Positions 45,611-55,402 of a DNA stretch of 64,000 nt are shown here, piece by piece; the first letter of the stretch is position 1, and the number at the start of each line of letters is the position of its first letter. A program made the translations under genes and the position numbers. The stretch is from assembly GCF_004564275.1 (NCBI RefSeq), contig NZ_SPDV01000007.1:143386-207385 (forward strand). The letters run 5' to 3'. The notes below the pieces were generated by a model, which was not told the DNA's origin, did no database searches, and was given only the letters and a program-made list of their open reading frames with translations. Source of the DNA: Sphingomonas parva (ex Maeng et al. 2020). Lineage in GTDB: Bacteria > Pseudomonadota > Alphaproteobacteria > Sphingomonadales > Sphingomonadaceae.

Positions 45611-47461
45611 GTGAACCGAAATTTCGACATCATCGTCATTGGTGGCGGCCACGCTGGAACCGAAGCGGCGGCGGCCGCTGCCCGAATGGGTGCATCTGCG
45701 GCGCTGGTCAGCTTCTCGCACGGCCAGATCGGTGCGATGTCGTGCAACCCTGCGATCGGCGGCCTTGGTAAGGGCCATCTGGTCCGCGAGGTCGACGCAT
45801 TCGACGGCGTGATCGGCCGCGCCGCCGACGCGGCTGCGATTCACTATCGTATGCTGAACGGCAGCAAGGGCGCGGCGGTTCGTGGACCGCGGATTCAGGC
45901 TGATCGCCGGCGTTTCAAGGCGGCTGTCCAGCAGGCTGTCGACGCGCAACCCGGGTTGGAAATCGTCGAGGGCGAAGCCGTTCGCTTGCTGATGGATGCG
46001 CGCTCCATCTTGGGGATCATGCTCGCGTCCGGCGACGAGATCCGCTGCAAGGCCGTCGTGCTTGCGACCGGGACGTTCCTGGGCGGCAAGCTCCACTTCG
46101 GCATGACCAGCTGTACGGGCGGGCGGGTGGGCGAGCGCGCCGCAACCGATCTGGCCCGTCAGCTGCGGGCCCTAGAGCTTCCGCTCGCGCGCCTGAAGAC
46201 GGGCACGCCACCCCGGCTCGACGGCCGGACGATAGACTGGGCGGCATTGGAGCGGCAGGAATCGGACCGCGACGGATGGACGATGTCACGGATGGGGGAG
46301 GGAAGGACCGCCCCCCAGCTCTTTTGCGCAATCTCTCGAACCACGCCCGAGACACACGCGATCATCCGCGGCGGCCTCGATCGCTCGCCGCTTTTTTCCG
46401 GCGAGATCGAGGGCGTCGGGCCGCGATACTGCCCGTCCATCGAGGACAAGGTCCATCGCTTCGCCGAACGCGACTCGCACCAGGTCTTTCTCGAGCCGGA
46501 AGGTTTGGATGACCATACGGTCTATCCCAACGGCATCTCGACGTCGCTCCCCGTCGACGTCCAGCTGGCGATGGTCCGCTCGATGCCGGGTCTGTCGCGT
46601 GTGGAGATCCTCCAGTCCGGCTACGCGGTCGAATATGACTATGTCGATCCGCGGGTGCTCGAGCCGACGCTCGGCGTGCGCGCCATCGAAGGCCTCTATC
46701 TGGCGGGTCAGATCAACGGCACCACCGGTTATGAGGAGGCGGCCGCCCAAGGCTTGGTCGCCGGCCTCAACGCCGCTGCCTACGCGGGCGGACTGGCACC
46801 CGTGCTGTTCGACCGCAGCAACTCCTATATCGGCGTAATGGTCGACGATCTCACCCTGCAGGGTGTTACCGAGCCCTATCGAATGCTCACCGCTCGCGCC
46901 GAATATCGACTCCGCCTGCGCTCCGACAATGCCGAGGCTCGCCTCACGCCGCAGGCGATTGCAATTGGTGCCGCCTCGCCGGAGCGACGGGCGCACTGGG
47001 CAGCGGCGTCCGCGGAGCGGTCGCGGATCGAGACTCTCCTCGCCGTGACGTGGAGCGGCGCGGAGCTCAACAAGCGGGGAGTCCCGGTTCGTGACGACGG
47101 GGTGCGTCGCACGCTGGGCGAGTGGCTCCGGTTCCCGGCGCTCGATCTGGACGGACTGTTGAGGGTGGCGCCGGCGCTGCAGCCGTGCAGCCGCGCCAGC
47201 CTCGACGAGGCGATCGAGGATCATCGCTACGCGCCTTATATCGAGCGGCAGCAGGCGGAGATCGCGCGCATGCGTGCCGATGAGTCGGTGCGGCTTCCCG
47301 TGGATCTGGATTATCGAACGGTACCAGGCCTCTCGAACGAGATGGTCGAGCGCCTCAGCGTCGCCCGTCCGGCGACTCTTGGTGCGGCAGGCCGCATCCG
47401 CGGGATTACGCCAGCGGCGCTGGCGGCGATTCTCGTCAGCGCGCGGCGGGTGGCGGCATGA
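45611..47461 (+). CDS. mnmG: tRNA uridine 5-carboxymethylaminomethyl modification enzyme MnmG
   Basis: FAD partner of MnmE (formerly GidA), 616 residues. The Rossmann motif [20 protein letters not shown] is at the N-terminus, and [20 protein letters not shown] and [20 protein letters not shown] are family blocks. The C-terminal helical domain reaches [15 protein letters not shown]. Starts with GTG at 45611; no strong ribosome site. The stop overlaps the rsmG ATG (ATGA). Confidence 0.98.
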   Translation: MNRNFDIIVIGGGHAGTEAAAAAARMGASAALVSFSHGQIGAMSCNPAIGGLGKGHLVREVDAFDGVIGRAADAAAIHYRMLNGSKGAAVRGPRIQADRRRFKAAVQQAVDAQPGLEIVEGEAVRLLMDARSILGIMLASGDEIRCKAVVLATGTFLGGKLHFGMTSCTGGRVGERAATDLARQLRALELPLARLKTGTPPRLDGRTIDWAALERQESDRDGWTMSRMGEGRTAPQLFCAISRTTPETHAIIRGGLDRSPLFSGEIEGVGPRYCPSIEDKVHRFAERDSHQVFLEPEGLDDHTVYPNGISTSLPVDVQLAMVRSMPGLSRVEILQSGYAVEYDYVDPRVLEPTLGVRAIEGLYLAGQINGTTGYEEAAAQGLVAGLNAAAYAGGLAPVLFDRSNSYIGVMVDDLTLQGVTEPYRMLTARAEYRLRLRSDNAEARLTPQAIAIGAASPERRAHWAAASAERSRIETLLAVTWSGAELNKRGVPVRDDGVRRTLGEWLRFPALDLDGLLRVAPALQPCSRASLDEAIEDHRYAPYIERQQAEIARMRADESVRLPVDLDYRTVPGLSNEMVERLSVARPATLGAAGRIRGITPAALAAILVSARRVAA

Positions 47462-48090
47462 CCGAGGAAGAGGCGCGCGCCGCGCTCGACGTTCCACGTG
47501 AAACACAGGCGCGACTGGAAGCCTTCATCCGTTTTCTGACGGAAGAAAACGCGCGCCAGAACCTCGTCTCTCGAGCGTCGCTCGAGCAGGTCTGGGCGCG
47601 TCACATCTACGATTCCGCCCAGCTCCTCCGCTTCGTCCCGGCGGACACATCCCGCTGGCTGGATCTCGGCACCGGCGCAGGATTCCCGGGCTTGATTGTG
47701 GCCGCCCTCTTTCCAGGCCGCTTTACCCTGATCGAGGCGAGACGGCTGAGGGTCGAGTTCCTCCGCCAGGGCGCGGAGATCCTGGGGATCGAGGGCCGCG
47801 TCCAAGTCGTACAGGCGAAGGTCGAAGCGGCACCGGATGCCAAATACGGCGTGATCAGCGCGCGTGCGTTCGCACCGCTGGACAAGTTGCTGTTGCTCGG
47901 CGAGCGTTTTGCGACTCCGGAGACACAGTGGCTGCTTCCGAAGGGCCGCAATGCCAAGTCGGAACTGGAAGCGGCGCATTCTTCGTGGCAGGGTGATTTC
48001 AGTCTCGAACCCAGCCTCACTGACGGGGACGCGCAGATCATCGTTGCGCGAGGGGTTCGCCGCAAGTCTGGGGGGAAACGTACCCGATGA
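47458..48090 (+). CDS. rsmG: 16S rRNA (guanine527-N7) methyltransferase
   Basis: SAM-dependent methylation of G527 in 16S rRNA (formerly GidB), 210 residues. It has [19 protein letters not shown] sequence ([15 protein letters not shown]), the SAM loop [15 protein letters not shown] and [12 protein letters not shown]. The parS-like site 2 lies inside the reading frame at codons for residues ~12-16 (VPRET). Both ends overlap neighbours by ATGA. Confidence 0.96.
   Translation: MTEEEARAALDVPRETQARLEAFIRFLTEENARQNLVSRASLEQVWARHIYDSAQLLRFVPADTSRWLDLGTGAGFPGLIVAALFPGRFTLIEARRLRVEFLRQGAEILGIEGRVQVVQAKVEAAPDAKYGVISARAFAPLDKLLLLGERFATPETQWLLPKGRNAKSELEAAHSSWQGDFSLEPSLTDGDAQIIVARGVRRKSGGKRTR
47490..47505. 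promoter_or_regulatory. parS: parS-like site 2 (inside rsmG)
   Basis: CGTTCCACGTGAAACA: the 14-bp core GTTCCACGTGAAAC equals the conserved bacterial parS core. It is embedded in the rsmG coding sequence near its 5' end, 0.6 kb before parA. Confidence 0.88.
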
Positions 48091-48869
48091 TCCGCATCGC
48101 CGTGGCCAATCAAAAAGGCGGAGTCGGCAAGACAACGACCGCGATCAACCTCGCGACGGCGCTCGCCGCGACCGGGTGGCGCGTCCTGCTCGTCGATCTG
48201 GATCCGCAGGGCAATGCCTCCACCGGCCTCGGCATCGGTCAGGCGCAGCGCGATCTCTCGAGCTACGAGCTGCTCACCGGCGGCTGCACCGTCGAGGAGG
48301 CGGTGGTGCCGACGCGGGTGCCGCGGCTCGACCTCATCCCCGCCACCGTCGACCTGAGCGGCGCCGAGATCGAACTGGTCGAGTTGCCGGAGCGGACGCA
48401 CCGGCTGGACAATGCGCTGGCGTCGACGCCGCCGGGCCGCTGGGATGTCTGCCTGATCGATTGCCCGCCGTCGCTCGGATTGCTGACGATCAACTCGCTG
48501 GTTGCCGCCCAGTCGATCCTCGTGCCGCTGCAGACCGAATTCGTCGCCCTGGAGGGCCTCAGCCAGCTCCTCCAGACGATCGAGCGGATCCGCGCGCGGT
48601 TCAATCCGGAACTCTCGATCCTCGGCGTGGCACTCACCATGTTCGATCGCCGCAACAATCTGTCCGCCCAGGTCGCGGACGATGTCCGGGCCTGCCTCGG
48701 CAAGGTTGTGTTCGAGACGGTGATCCCGCGCAACGTTCGCCTCTCGGAAGCGCCGAGCCACGGCATTCCCGCGCTGATCTACGATCACCGCTGCTCCGGC
48801 TCCGAGGCCTATATGGCGCTCGCCCGTGAGCTGATCGCACGCCTTCCGAAGCGGGCCGCCGCGGCATGA
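48087..48869 (+). CDS. parA: Chromosome partitioning ATPase ParA (Soj)
   Basis: A Walker-type ATPase that moves ParB-parS complexes along the nucleoid. The 260 residues carry the deviant Walker A QKGGVGKTTTAINLA, LLVDLDPQGNAS, and IDCPPSLGLLTINS. It overlaps rsmG and parB by four bases each. Position next to the origin and parS marks it as the chromosomal, not plasmid, copy. Confidence 0.97.
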   Translation: MIRIAVANQKGGVGKTTTAINLATALAATGWRVLLVDLDPQGNASTGLGIGQAQRDLSSYELLTGGCTVEEAVVPTRVPRLDLIPATVDLSGAEIELVELPERTHRLDNALASTPPGRWDVCLIDCPPSLGLLTINSLVAAQSILVPLQTEFVALEGLSQLLQTIERIRARFNPELSILGVALTMFDRRNNLSAQVADDVRACLGKVVFETVIPRNVRLSEAPSHGIPALIYDHRCSGSEAYMALARELIARLPKRAAAA

Positions 48870-49765
48870 GCGACGACGCGCCGGCGCGCAAGCGCCCCTC
48901 CGGCCTCGGCCGGGGCCTCTCGTCCCTCCTCGGCGAGGTGGCGCAGGAAGCGCCGATCTCCGCCGGCGGCGGCACCGCCCCGCGCGGCGGAGTTCAGATG
49001 ATGCCGGTGTCGAGCATCGAGCCGCATCTCGATCAGCCGCGCCGCCATTTCGACGACGCCGCGCTCGCCGAGCTCGCCGAGTCGATCCAGGCGCGGGGTC
49101 TGATCCAGCCGATCGTCGTGCGTCCGCACGGCCACCGCTACCAGATCGTCGCCGGTGAGCGGCGCTGGCGCGCGGCGCAGCGCGCCCGGCTGCACGAGGT
49201 TCCGGTCATCGTCCGCGAGTTCAGCGACGCAGAGACGCTCGAGGTCGCGCTGCTCGAGAACATCCAGCGCCAGGACCTGAATGCGATCGAAGAAGCGGAC
49301 GGCTACAAGCGGCTGATCGACGAATATGGGCACACCCAGGAGGAGCTCGGCCGGATCGTCAACAAGTCGCGGAGCCATGTCGCTAACCTACTGAGATTGC
49401 TGGATCTTCCCGAAAGCGTCAGGGATCTGGTGGTGAGCGGCGAGCTGAGCATGGGTCATGCGCGGGCGCTGGTCACGGCCGACGACCCGGAGGGACTGGC
49501 GCGCGAGATCGTCGAGCGGGGCCTCTCCGTCCGCGACGCGGAGAAGCTCGCCCGCTTCGGCAAACCGACCCGCGAGCGGCAGCGCAGCCTCGGCATCAAG
49601 GGGGCCAGCGCCGACATCGAGGCGCTGGAGCGGCAATTGGGCGACATGCTCGGCCTCAAGGTGCAGATCAAGCACGGGCCCACAGGGGGCGTGGTGGGGC
49701 TCGGCTATTCGACGCTCGACCAGCTCGACATGATCTGCCAGCGTCTGAGTGGCGAGAAGATCTGA
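48866..49765 (+). CDS. parB: Chromosome partitioning protein ParB (Spo0J)
   Basis: CTP-dependent clamp that binds parS. The 299 residues open with RKRPSGLGRGLSSLLGE, the ParA-interacting motif. The CTP-binding region has QPRRHFDDAALAELAESIQ and the GERRWRAAQRA block; the helix-turn-helix is HTQEELGRIVNKSRSHVANLL. The C-terminal dimerisation helix ends the protein. Its stop lies inside a strong inverted repeat (49759-49799). Confidence 0.97.
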   Translation: MSDDAPARKRPSGLGRGLSSLLGEVAQEAPISAGGGTAPRGGVQMMPVSSIEPHLDQPRRHFDDAALAELAESIQARGLIQPIVVRPHGHRYQIVAGERRWRAAQRARLHEVPVIVREFSDAETLEVALLENIQRQDLNAIEEADGYKRLIDEYGHTQEELGRIVNKSRSHVANLLRLLDLPESVRDLVVSGELSMGHARALVTADDPEGLAREIVERGLSVRDAEKLARFGKPTRERQRSLGIKGASADIEALERQLGDMLGLKVQIKHGPTGGVVGLGYSTLDQLDMICQRLSGEKI

Positions 49766-49799
49766 ACCACAGCGTGGGGGGCACGCGCTGGTTCAGATC
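49759..49799. terminator. Strong inverted repeat between convergent parB and holA
   Basis: Outer 11-bp stem GATCTGAACCA (49759-49769) with TGGTTCAGATC (49789-49799), a 2x2 internal loop, an inner 5-bp stem GCGTG/CACGC and loop GGGGG. It contains the parB stop codon. No clear T-tract on either strand, so a bidirectional hairpin barrier is the best reading. Confidence 0.65.
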
Positions 49800-49832
49800 G
49801 CCGCCGGAGGCAATTCGACGCCGCCGGCCGCC

Positions 49833-49854
49833 CCACCTGCATTCCACCTGCATT
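49833..49854 (+). repeat. Tandem 11-bp duplication
   Basis: CCACCTGCATT twice in direct succession in the parB-holA gap, downstream of the hairpin. Perfect copies; no known function. Confidence 0.6.
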
Positions 49855-49882
49855 AACAGGTCGTCGCCTGTCGCGAGCCGGC

Positions 49883-50905
49883 TTAGCGCAGCCGCGCCGC
49901 CTGCCGGCAGATCGCGAACAGCTCCTCGTCCACCGCCGCCGCGCCGAGCCCGCCAGAGGCCTTGGCCTGGCGTTCGGCCTCGAGCAGCCGGCTGACGCTC
50001 CGCGCCAGCGGCTCGGCCCGCCAGCGGGCGAGCTGCTGCTGGATGGCTGTCTTCTCCTTCCAGAAGATGCCGCGGCCGTGGGTCTCCATCACCGACTGGA
50101 CGCTTTGGCCCCGCTCGACCTGGGCACGCAGGCGGGCAAGCAGGCTCATCCGGCGAAGCACGGCACGGATCAGCGGAATGCCTTCGAGTCCCTCGCTGGC
50201 GAGCCGGGCGAGTTCGGCGCGCAGCTGCTCCGGACGGCCGCTGCCGACGCTCTCGACCAGGCGGCTGAGGTCGCCTTCCTCGGCGGCGGCGCCGATCGCG
50301 TCGACCACATCATGGTCGATCGGCTGGGGCTGCGCCGGATCGGCGTCGACGTAGAGCGCGATCTTGCGCAATTCCTGGCCGAGGATTGCACGATTGCCGC
50401 CGCAGGCGTCGGCGAGGCGGCGCGCCAGATCCGGGCGAACGAGCAGGCCCTGCTCGCGCGCCATCTCGGCCGCGAGCCGGTCGGCGTCTGCGCCTTCGGG
50501 CGCGTAGCTGGCGTGGACCAGCGCCTTCGGCTCGGCGAGCGCGAGCTTGAGCAGCTTGGACGTGGGCTTGAGGGCGCCGGCGACGAGCGCCACCGGATTG
50601 CCGGCCGCCGGCGCCTGGAGCAACGCCTCGACCGCCGCCAGGCTTTCGTCGCCCGCCGGATCCACGACCACGTAGCGGGCGCCGCCGAACAGCGAGATCG
50701 AGGCGGCCTCGTCGGCGAGGCGGGCGGGATCGCCCTTGAGCTCGCTTCCGGTCAGGTCGATCCGCTCGGCGTCGCCGCCCGCGCCGGCGGCAAGCAGCCT
50801 CGCCAGCGCCCGTGAGCCGGAGTCGTCCGGTCCGTAGAGGAGGAACAGGCGCCATTCCGCCGGCGCGCGCAGCGCCCGCTCGATCTGGCCCTTCGCGGCC
50901 TTCAC
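49883..50905 (-). CDS. holA: DNA polymerase III delta subunit
   Basis: Opens the sliding clamp in the clamp loader. The 340 residues match HolA: FLLYGPDDSGSRALARLL, RYVVVDPAGDESLAAVEALL, ACGGNRAILGQELRKIALY and the C-terminal helical collar domain. As usual for delta, it lacks a functional P-loop. The GTG at 50905 overlaps the lptE stop (GTGA). Last gene of DUF3576-leuS-lptE-holA. Confidence 0.94.
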   Translation of the reverse strand: MKAAKGQIERALRAPAEWRLFLLYGPDDSGSRALARLLAAGAGGDAERIDLTGSELKGDPARLADEAASISLFGGARYVVVDPAGDESLAAVEALLQAPAAGNPVALVAGALKPTSKLLKLALAEPKALVHASYAPEGADADRLAAEMAREQGLLVRPDLARRLADACGGNRAILGQELRKIALYVDADPAQPQPIDHDVVDAIGAAAEEGDLSRLVESVGSGRPEQLRAELARLASEGLEGIPLIRAVLRRMSLLARLRAQVERGQSVQSVMETHGRGIFWKEKTAIQQQLARWRAEPLARSVSRLLEAERQAKASGGLGAAAVDEELFAICRQAARLR

Positions 50906-51408
50906 TGGCTCGGGCCGCCCCGCGTGGCGAACTGCGCGAGGCGGGTGACGATCTGGTCGGCGATTTCGCGCGAGAGGCGCTCGAGCGCGCTCTGCTCCGC
51001 CGCCACGGTCGCATATTCGGAGCTCACCACGTCGATGCCGGCGTCCGAGCCGGCGGTCGCATCGAGCACGACCGTACCCTTGTCGGCCTCGACCAGACGG
51101 TAGCGGGCGCGCAGCGTTCGCCGCTCCCGCGTCTCGGCATCGTCGCGGCGCACGCCGAAGCCGGTGATCTGGTCGTCGAGCGTGACTTCCAGCCGGTAGC
51201 GATGCGGGCCCGCCTGCTCGCCGCCCAGCCGATCCTCGAGCGCGGTGCGGACGAGCCAGCCGGCGCGGCCGCCGATCGGCGCGACCTCGATCGAGCGCAG
51301 GGATTGCGCCACCGGACCGCCGCCGCCGCCGCTGTAGAGCGGCCGCAGGCCGCAGCCCGAGAGGCCGAGGGCAGCGGCGATCAGCAGCGGTGCGAGGCGC
51401 AGGCTCAT
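50902..51408 (-). CDS. lptE: LPS-assembly lipoprotein LptE
   Basis: Outer-membrane lipoprotein that plugs LptD during LPS insertion. The 168 residues start with a lipoprotein signal (lipobox LSGC, Cys19) and the GLRPLYSG motif, followed by the [20 protein letters not shown] region and [15 protein letters not shown]. Sequence is diverged, but the leuS-lptE-holA order is conserved in proteobacteria. Start ATG overlaps the leuS stop (ATGA). Confidence 0.92.
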   Translation of the reverse strand: MSLRLAPLLIAAALGLSGCGLRPLYSGGGGGPVAQSLRSIEVAPIGGRAGWLVRTALEDRLGGEQAGPHRYRLEVTLDDQITGFGVRRDDAETRERRTLRARYRLVEADKGTVVLDATAGSDAGIDVVSSEYATVAAEQSALERLSREIADQIVTRLAQFATRGGPSQ

Positions 51409-53948
51409 GCGACGATGTTCACCAGGCGGTCCGGCACCACGATCACCTTGCGCGGGGCCTTCCCTTCGAGGACTCGCACCACCTTGTCCGAGCCGAGCGC
51501 CATCGCCTCAAGCGCGTCCTTGGCCGCTCCCTTGGGCGCGGTGAGGGTATCGCGGAGCTTGCCGTTGACCTGGACCGCGATCGTGACCTCGTCCTCGATC
51601 AGCAGGGCGGGATCGACCTCGGGCCAGCCGGCGTCGGCGATCAGGCCGCCGCGGCCCAGCGCCGTCCAGGCCTGTTCGGCGAGGTGCGGCACCATCGGCG
51701 ACACCAGCAGCAGCAGGGTCTCGATCGCCTTGCTGCGCGATGGCGACGGCGCCGCCTTCTCGATGGCATTGGCCAGCTCGTAGATGTTGGCGACCGCCTT
51801 GTTGAACGACAGCGACTCGATGTTGGCGGCGACCGCGGCGATGGTCTGGTGGAGCTTGCGGTCGAGCGCCTTGTCGGCGGTATCGTCGCCTCCCAGCCAG
51901 GACGAGCCGTGCTCGGCGAGCTCGGAGGCGAGCCGCCACAGCCGCTGGACGAAGCGCCAGCTGCCCTCGATCCCCGCCTCGCTCCACGGCAGGTCGCGCT
52001 CGGGCGGACTGTCGGAAAGCATGAACCAGCGCACCGCGTCGGCGCCATATTGATCGAGGATCGGCTCCGGATCGACCGTGTTGCGCTTCGACTTGGACAT
52101 CTTCTCGACCCGGCCGACCACCACCGGCTCGCCGGTCGCTTCGACGAACAGGCCGCCGTCGCGCTGCGTGACCTCGTCCGGGCTCAGCCAGCGGCCGTCC
52201 GGCGCCTTGTAGGTCTCGTGGGTGACCATGCCCTGGGTGAAGAGGCCCTTGAACGGCTCGTCCACGTCGATCTTGCCGATCCGCTTCAGCGCCCTGGTCC
52301 AGAAGCGGGCGTAGAGCAGGTGCAGGATCGCATGCTCGACGCCGCCGATATATTGATCGACGGCGAGCCAGCTCTCGGCGACCTGGCGGTCGAACGGCCG
52401 GTCGTCCGGCTGGCTGGCGAAGCGGATGAAGTACCAGCTCGAATCGACGAAGGTGTCGAGCGTGTCGGTCTCGCGCCGGGCGGCGGCGCCGCAGCGCGGG
52501 CAGTCGACCCGCGACCAGGTCGGGTGCCGCTCGAGCGGGTTGCCGGGAATCTCGAAGCTGACGTCGTCCGGAAGCACCACCGGCAGCTGGTCCTTCGGCA
52601 CCGGCACGGCGCCGCACGATTCGCAGTGGATGATCGGGATCGGCGTGCCCCAGTAACGCTGGCGCGAGACGCCCCAGTCGCGCAGGCGCCACACCGTCGT
52701 GCCTTCGCCCCAGCCTTGCTCCTCGGCGCGGGCGATCACCTCGCGGATGCCGTCCTGGGCGGTGAGGCCGTCAAGGAAGCGGCTGTTCACCAGCCTCCCC
52801 GGTCCGGTGTAGGCCTCGCTGCCGACCGGAACCTCGGCCTCCTCGGGGGAAGGGGCGACGACGCGGGTCACCGGCAGGGCGTATTTGCGCGCAAAATCGA
52901 GGTCGCGCTGGTCGTGCGCCGGGCAGCCGAAGATCGCGCCGGTGCCATAGTCCATCAGCACGAAGTTCGCGATGTAGACGGGCAGCGTCCACTCCGGGTC
53001 GAGCGGGTGCCGAACGCGAAGACCGGTGTCGAAGCCCTTCTTCTCGGCGGTTTCGAGCTCGGCGGCGGTGGTGCCGCCCTTCTTGCACTCTTCGATGAAC
53101 TCGGCGATCGCCGGGTTGCCGGCGGCAAGATGCTGCGCGACCGGATGGTCGGCCGAGATCGCCGCGAAGCTCGCCCCGAAGATCGTGTCCGGCCGCGTCG
53201 TGAAGACGTCGAAGCCGTCGTCGCCGTTCACCGGTTCGGTCAGCGTGAAGCGGAAGCGCAGGCCCTGGCTCTTGCCGATCCAGTTCTCCTGCATCAGCCG
53301 GACCTTCTCCGGCCATTGGTCGAGCGTGCCGAGGCCGTCGAGCAGCTCCTCGGCAAAATCGGTGATCTTGAGGAACCACTGGCTGAGCTTGCGCCGCTCG
53401 ACCAGCGCGCCCGACCGCCAGCCGCGGCCGTCGATCACCTGCTCGTTGGCCAGCACGGTCATGTCGACCGGGTCCCAGTTCACCTCGCTCTGCTTGCGGT
53501 AGACGAGGCCCGCCTCGAACAGGTCGAGGAACAGCGCCTGCTCCTGCCCGTAATAGGATGGGTCGCAGGTCGCGAGCTCGCGGCTCCAGTCGAGCGCGAA
53601 GCCGATCCGCTTCAGCTGCGCGCGCATCGCCGCGATGTTCGCCCAGGTCCATTCGCCCGGGTGGACCTTCTTCTCCATCGCCGCATTCTCGGCCGGCATG
53701 CCGAAGGCGTCCCACCCCATCGGGTGGAGCACCTCATAGCCGTTCATCCGCCGGAAGCGGGCGAGGACGTCGCCCATCGTGTAGTTGCGGACATGGCCCA
53801 TGTGGATGCGCCCCGAAGGATAGGGGAACATCTCGAGGATAAAGGCCTTGGGCTTGCCGCTCGTGTCGGAGGCGTGGAAGGTTCCCCGCTCCTCCCAGAC
53901 CTTCTGCCAGTGTGCATCGGCCTCGAGCGGATTGAAACGCGCCGCCAT
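51405..53948 (-). CDS. leuS: Leucyl-tRNA synthetase
   Basis: Class I synthetase of 847 residues. [12 protein letters not shown] is the HIGH motif and [10 protein letters not shown] the KMSKS loop. An editing (CP1) domain is present, with [13 protein letters not shown] and the conserved [18 protein letters not shown]. The ATG at 53948 gives [16 protein letters not shown], the family start. The frame continues upstream antisense to nothing real; that extension reads through the DUF3576 gene. Second gene of the operon. Confidence 0.98.
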   Translation of the reverse strand: MAARFNPLEADAHWQKVWEERGTFHASDTSGKPKAFILEMFPYPSGRIHMGHVRNYTMGDVLARFRRMNGYEVLHPMGWDAFGMPAENAAMEKKVHPGEWTWANIAAMRAQLKRIGFALDWSRELATCDPSYYGQEQALFLDLFEAGLVYRKQSEVNWDPVDMTVLANEQVIDGRGWRSGALVERRKLSQWFLKITDFAEELLDGLGTLDQWPEKVRLMQENWIGKSQGLRFRFTLTEPVNGDDGFDVFTTRPDTIFGASFAAISADHPVAQHLAAGNPAIAEFIEECKKGGTTAAELETAEKKGFDTGLRVRHPLDPEWTLPVYIANFVLMDYGTGAIFGCPAHDQRDLDFARKYALPVTRVVAPSPEEAEVPVGSEAYTGPGRLVNSRFLDGLTAQDGIREVIARAEEQGWGEGTTVWRLRDWGVSRQRYWGTPIPIIHCESCGAVPVPKDQLPVVLPDDVSFEIPGNPLERHPTWSRVDCPRCGAAARRETDTLDTFVDSSWYFIRFASQPDDRPFDRQVAESWLAVDQYIGGVEHAILHLLYARFWTRALKRIGKIDVDEPFKGLFTQGMVTHETYKAPDGRWLSPDEVTQRDGGLFVEATGEPVVVGRVEKMSKSKRNTVDPEPILDQYGADAVRWFMLSDSPPERDLPWSEAGIEGSWRFVQRLWRLASELAEHGSSWLGGDDTADKALDRKLHQTIAAVAANIESLSFNKAVANIYELANAIEKAAPSPSRSKAIETLLLLVSPMVPHLAEQAWTALGRGGLIADAGWPEVDPALLIEDEVTIAVQVNGKLRDTLTAPKGAAKDALEAMALGSDKVVRVLEGKAPRKVIVVPDRLVNIVA

Positions 53949-53962
53949 GTTCGACTTACTCC

Positions 53963-54436
53963 TTAGCCGGCGATCGCGTTCCGGCGCAGATCGCGGGCCT
54001 TGGTGAGAATGATCTCTTCCAGCCGCTGCACGGTGGCGGCGGTGACCGGTGCGTCGACCCACTGGCCGTTGCGCAGCACCTGGCGCGAGGCGGCGACGCG
54101 CAGCGCGTCGGCGCGCAGATCGGCGTCGAGGATCGTCGCCGTCACCTTCACCCGGTCGCCGGGCGCGTTCGGATTGGCATACCAGTCGGTGACGATCACG
54201 CCGCTGTTCGCGTCGGCCTGGGCAAGCGGCGCGAAGGACAAGGTGTCGAGCGCGGCGCGCCACAGATAGGCGTTGACGCCGATCGTCGTGACTTGCGACG
54301 CAGCCAGATCCGCTTGCTTGACCCGATCGTTGTTGCCGCCGCCGAGCGTCTTGTTGATGTCGTCACGGATGAAATTGCAGGCGCTCAGCGAGAAGGCCAG
54401 CCCGATCGAAAGGGCAAGAGTGGCGGCGCGTACCAT
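53963..54436 (-). CDS. DUF3576 lipoprotein
   Basis: A 157-residue predicted lipoprotein (lipobox LSAC, Cys20) of the DUF3576 family, with [32 protein letters not shown] and [20 protein letters not shown]. It sits before leuS in alphaproteobacteria; an outer-membrane assembly or LPS-related role is guessed from the lptE neighbour. First gene after the promoter at 54474-54501. Confidence 0.9.
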   Translation of the reverse strand: MVRAATLALSIGLAFSLSACNFIRDDINKTLGGGNNDRVKQADLAASQVTTIGVNAYLWRAALDTLSFAPLAQADANSGVIVTDWYANPNAPGDRVKVTATILDADLRADALRVAASRQVLRNGQWVDAPVTAATVQRLEEIILTKARDLRRNAIAG

Positions 54437-54473
54437 CAGGGCGGTTCCTTGAAACTACAGGGGGTCAGGCGCC

Positions 54474-54501
54474 GTTATAGAGAGGCGTGCGCGGGCGGCA
54501 A
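54474..54501 (-). promoter_or_regulatory. Probable promoter of the DUF3576-leuS-lptE-holA operon
   Basis: On the minus strand: TTGCCG (54501-54496), a 16-bp spacer and TATAAC (54479-54474). The -10 is close to consensus. Start near 54467, about 30 bases before the DUF3576 ATG at 54436. Confidence 0.6.
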
Positions 54502-54673
54502 GCCGTCTTGGCCGAAGGGGCGGCGGAGCGCCGGAGGCACGCTTGCGGCGAGTCGGGCACGCGATTGTGGATAGTTTGCAACAACTGCAGGGATTCGTTT
54601 CGCCGCGGTTGCTGTTTGCTGGTCTGCCGCGTTGAGGCACACTACATCATTGGCTCTGGGAGAGTCGGGAATC

Positions 54674-55390
54674 GTGTTGAAGCAGGTGGGAATCGGTACG
54701 GCAGGGGGAGCGGCGCTGGCTGCGCTGGCTCTCGTGCTGACTCCTGCGCTCGCGGCGGAGAAGACCTCCAGGCCTGCGCCGAGCTTTCGCCTCGGCTCCA
54801 AGATTCGCACCGGCACCTTCACGCCCGCCGTCGCCGATCCGCGCCTCGCGGCCGAGCTGGCGCGCCGCGGCCTGAACGGCGGCAGCTTCCGCTTCACCCC
54901 GTCTTCGTCGGCCTCGGCGAACAGCCGCGCCGTCCGCGTCGCGGTTCGCGCCCGGGCTGCGACGCCCGCCCAGGCGATCCGCAGCGGCGAGAGCTCGGCC
55001 TCCGCGGTCACGGCGATCACGCCGACCGCCTACAATCTCGGCGTCTCCGTCGGCTGGCGGCGCTTCGCCGTGTCGGGTGACGTGGCCGAGGTGAAGGGCG
55101 GGGCGATCCCGGGCGGCCGCAAGAATGCCGAGGTCGGGGTCAGCTATTCCGGGACCCGCTTCACCGGGCGGATCGAGGCCGGCGTCGACAAGGACGACGC
55201 CTCCGCGCTGCGTATCACCCCAGTCGACAGCGGCTATTCGGTGGGTGTCGGCGGGTCCTATCGGATCACCCGCAACCTCGATGTGACCGGCGGCGTCCGC
55301 TACAAGTTCCAGCGCGATCGGCTCGAGCCGCTCGCCGACCAACGCCGCGACAGCCAGGCCGTCTACATCGGCACCGCCTTCCGCTTCTAG
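54674..55390 (+). CDS. Exported outer-membrane-like beta-barrel protein
   Basis: A 238-residue protein with a signal peptide (1-27, ending ALA) and alternating beta segments in the second half: NLGVSVGWRRFAVSGDVAEV, NAEVGVSYSGTRFTGRIEAG, YSVGVGGSYRITRNLDVTGG and VRYKFQRDRLE, finishing in an aromatic AFRF typical of outer-membrane proteins. This suggests a small beta-barrel or porin-like protein of unknown ligand. The GTG at 54674 begins a clear signal peptide; GGGAGAG lies 9 bases before it. Confidence 0.7.
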   Translation: MLKQVGIGTAGGAALAALALVLTPALAAEKTSRPAPSFRLGSKIRTGTFTPAVADPRLAAELARRGLNGGSFRFTPSSSASANSRAVRVAVRARAATPAQAIRSGESSASAVTAITPTAYNLGVSVGWRRFAVSGDVAEVKGGAIPGGRKNAEVGVSYSGTRFTGRIEAGVDKDDASALRITPVDSGYSVGVGGSYRITRNLDVTGGVRYKFQRDRLEPLADQRRDSQAVYIGTAFRF

Positions 55391-55402
55391 GCGGAGGCTA
55401 TT

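Noticed and set aside
51390..53966. 858-aa plus-strand ORF antisense to leuS
   Set aside because: GC-bias artefact; leuS has HIGH, KMSKS and editing motifs on the minus strand.
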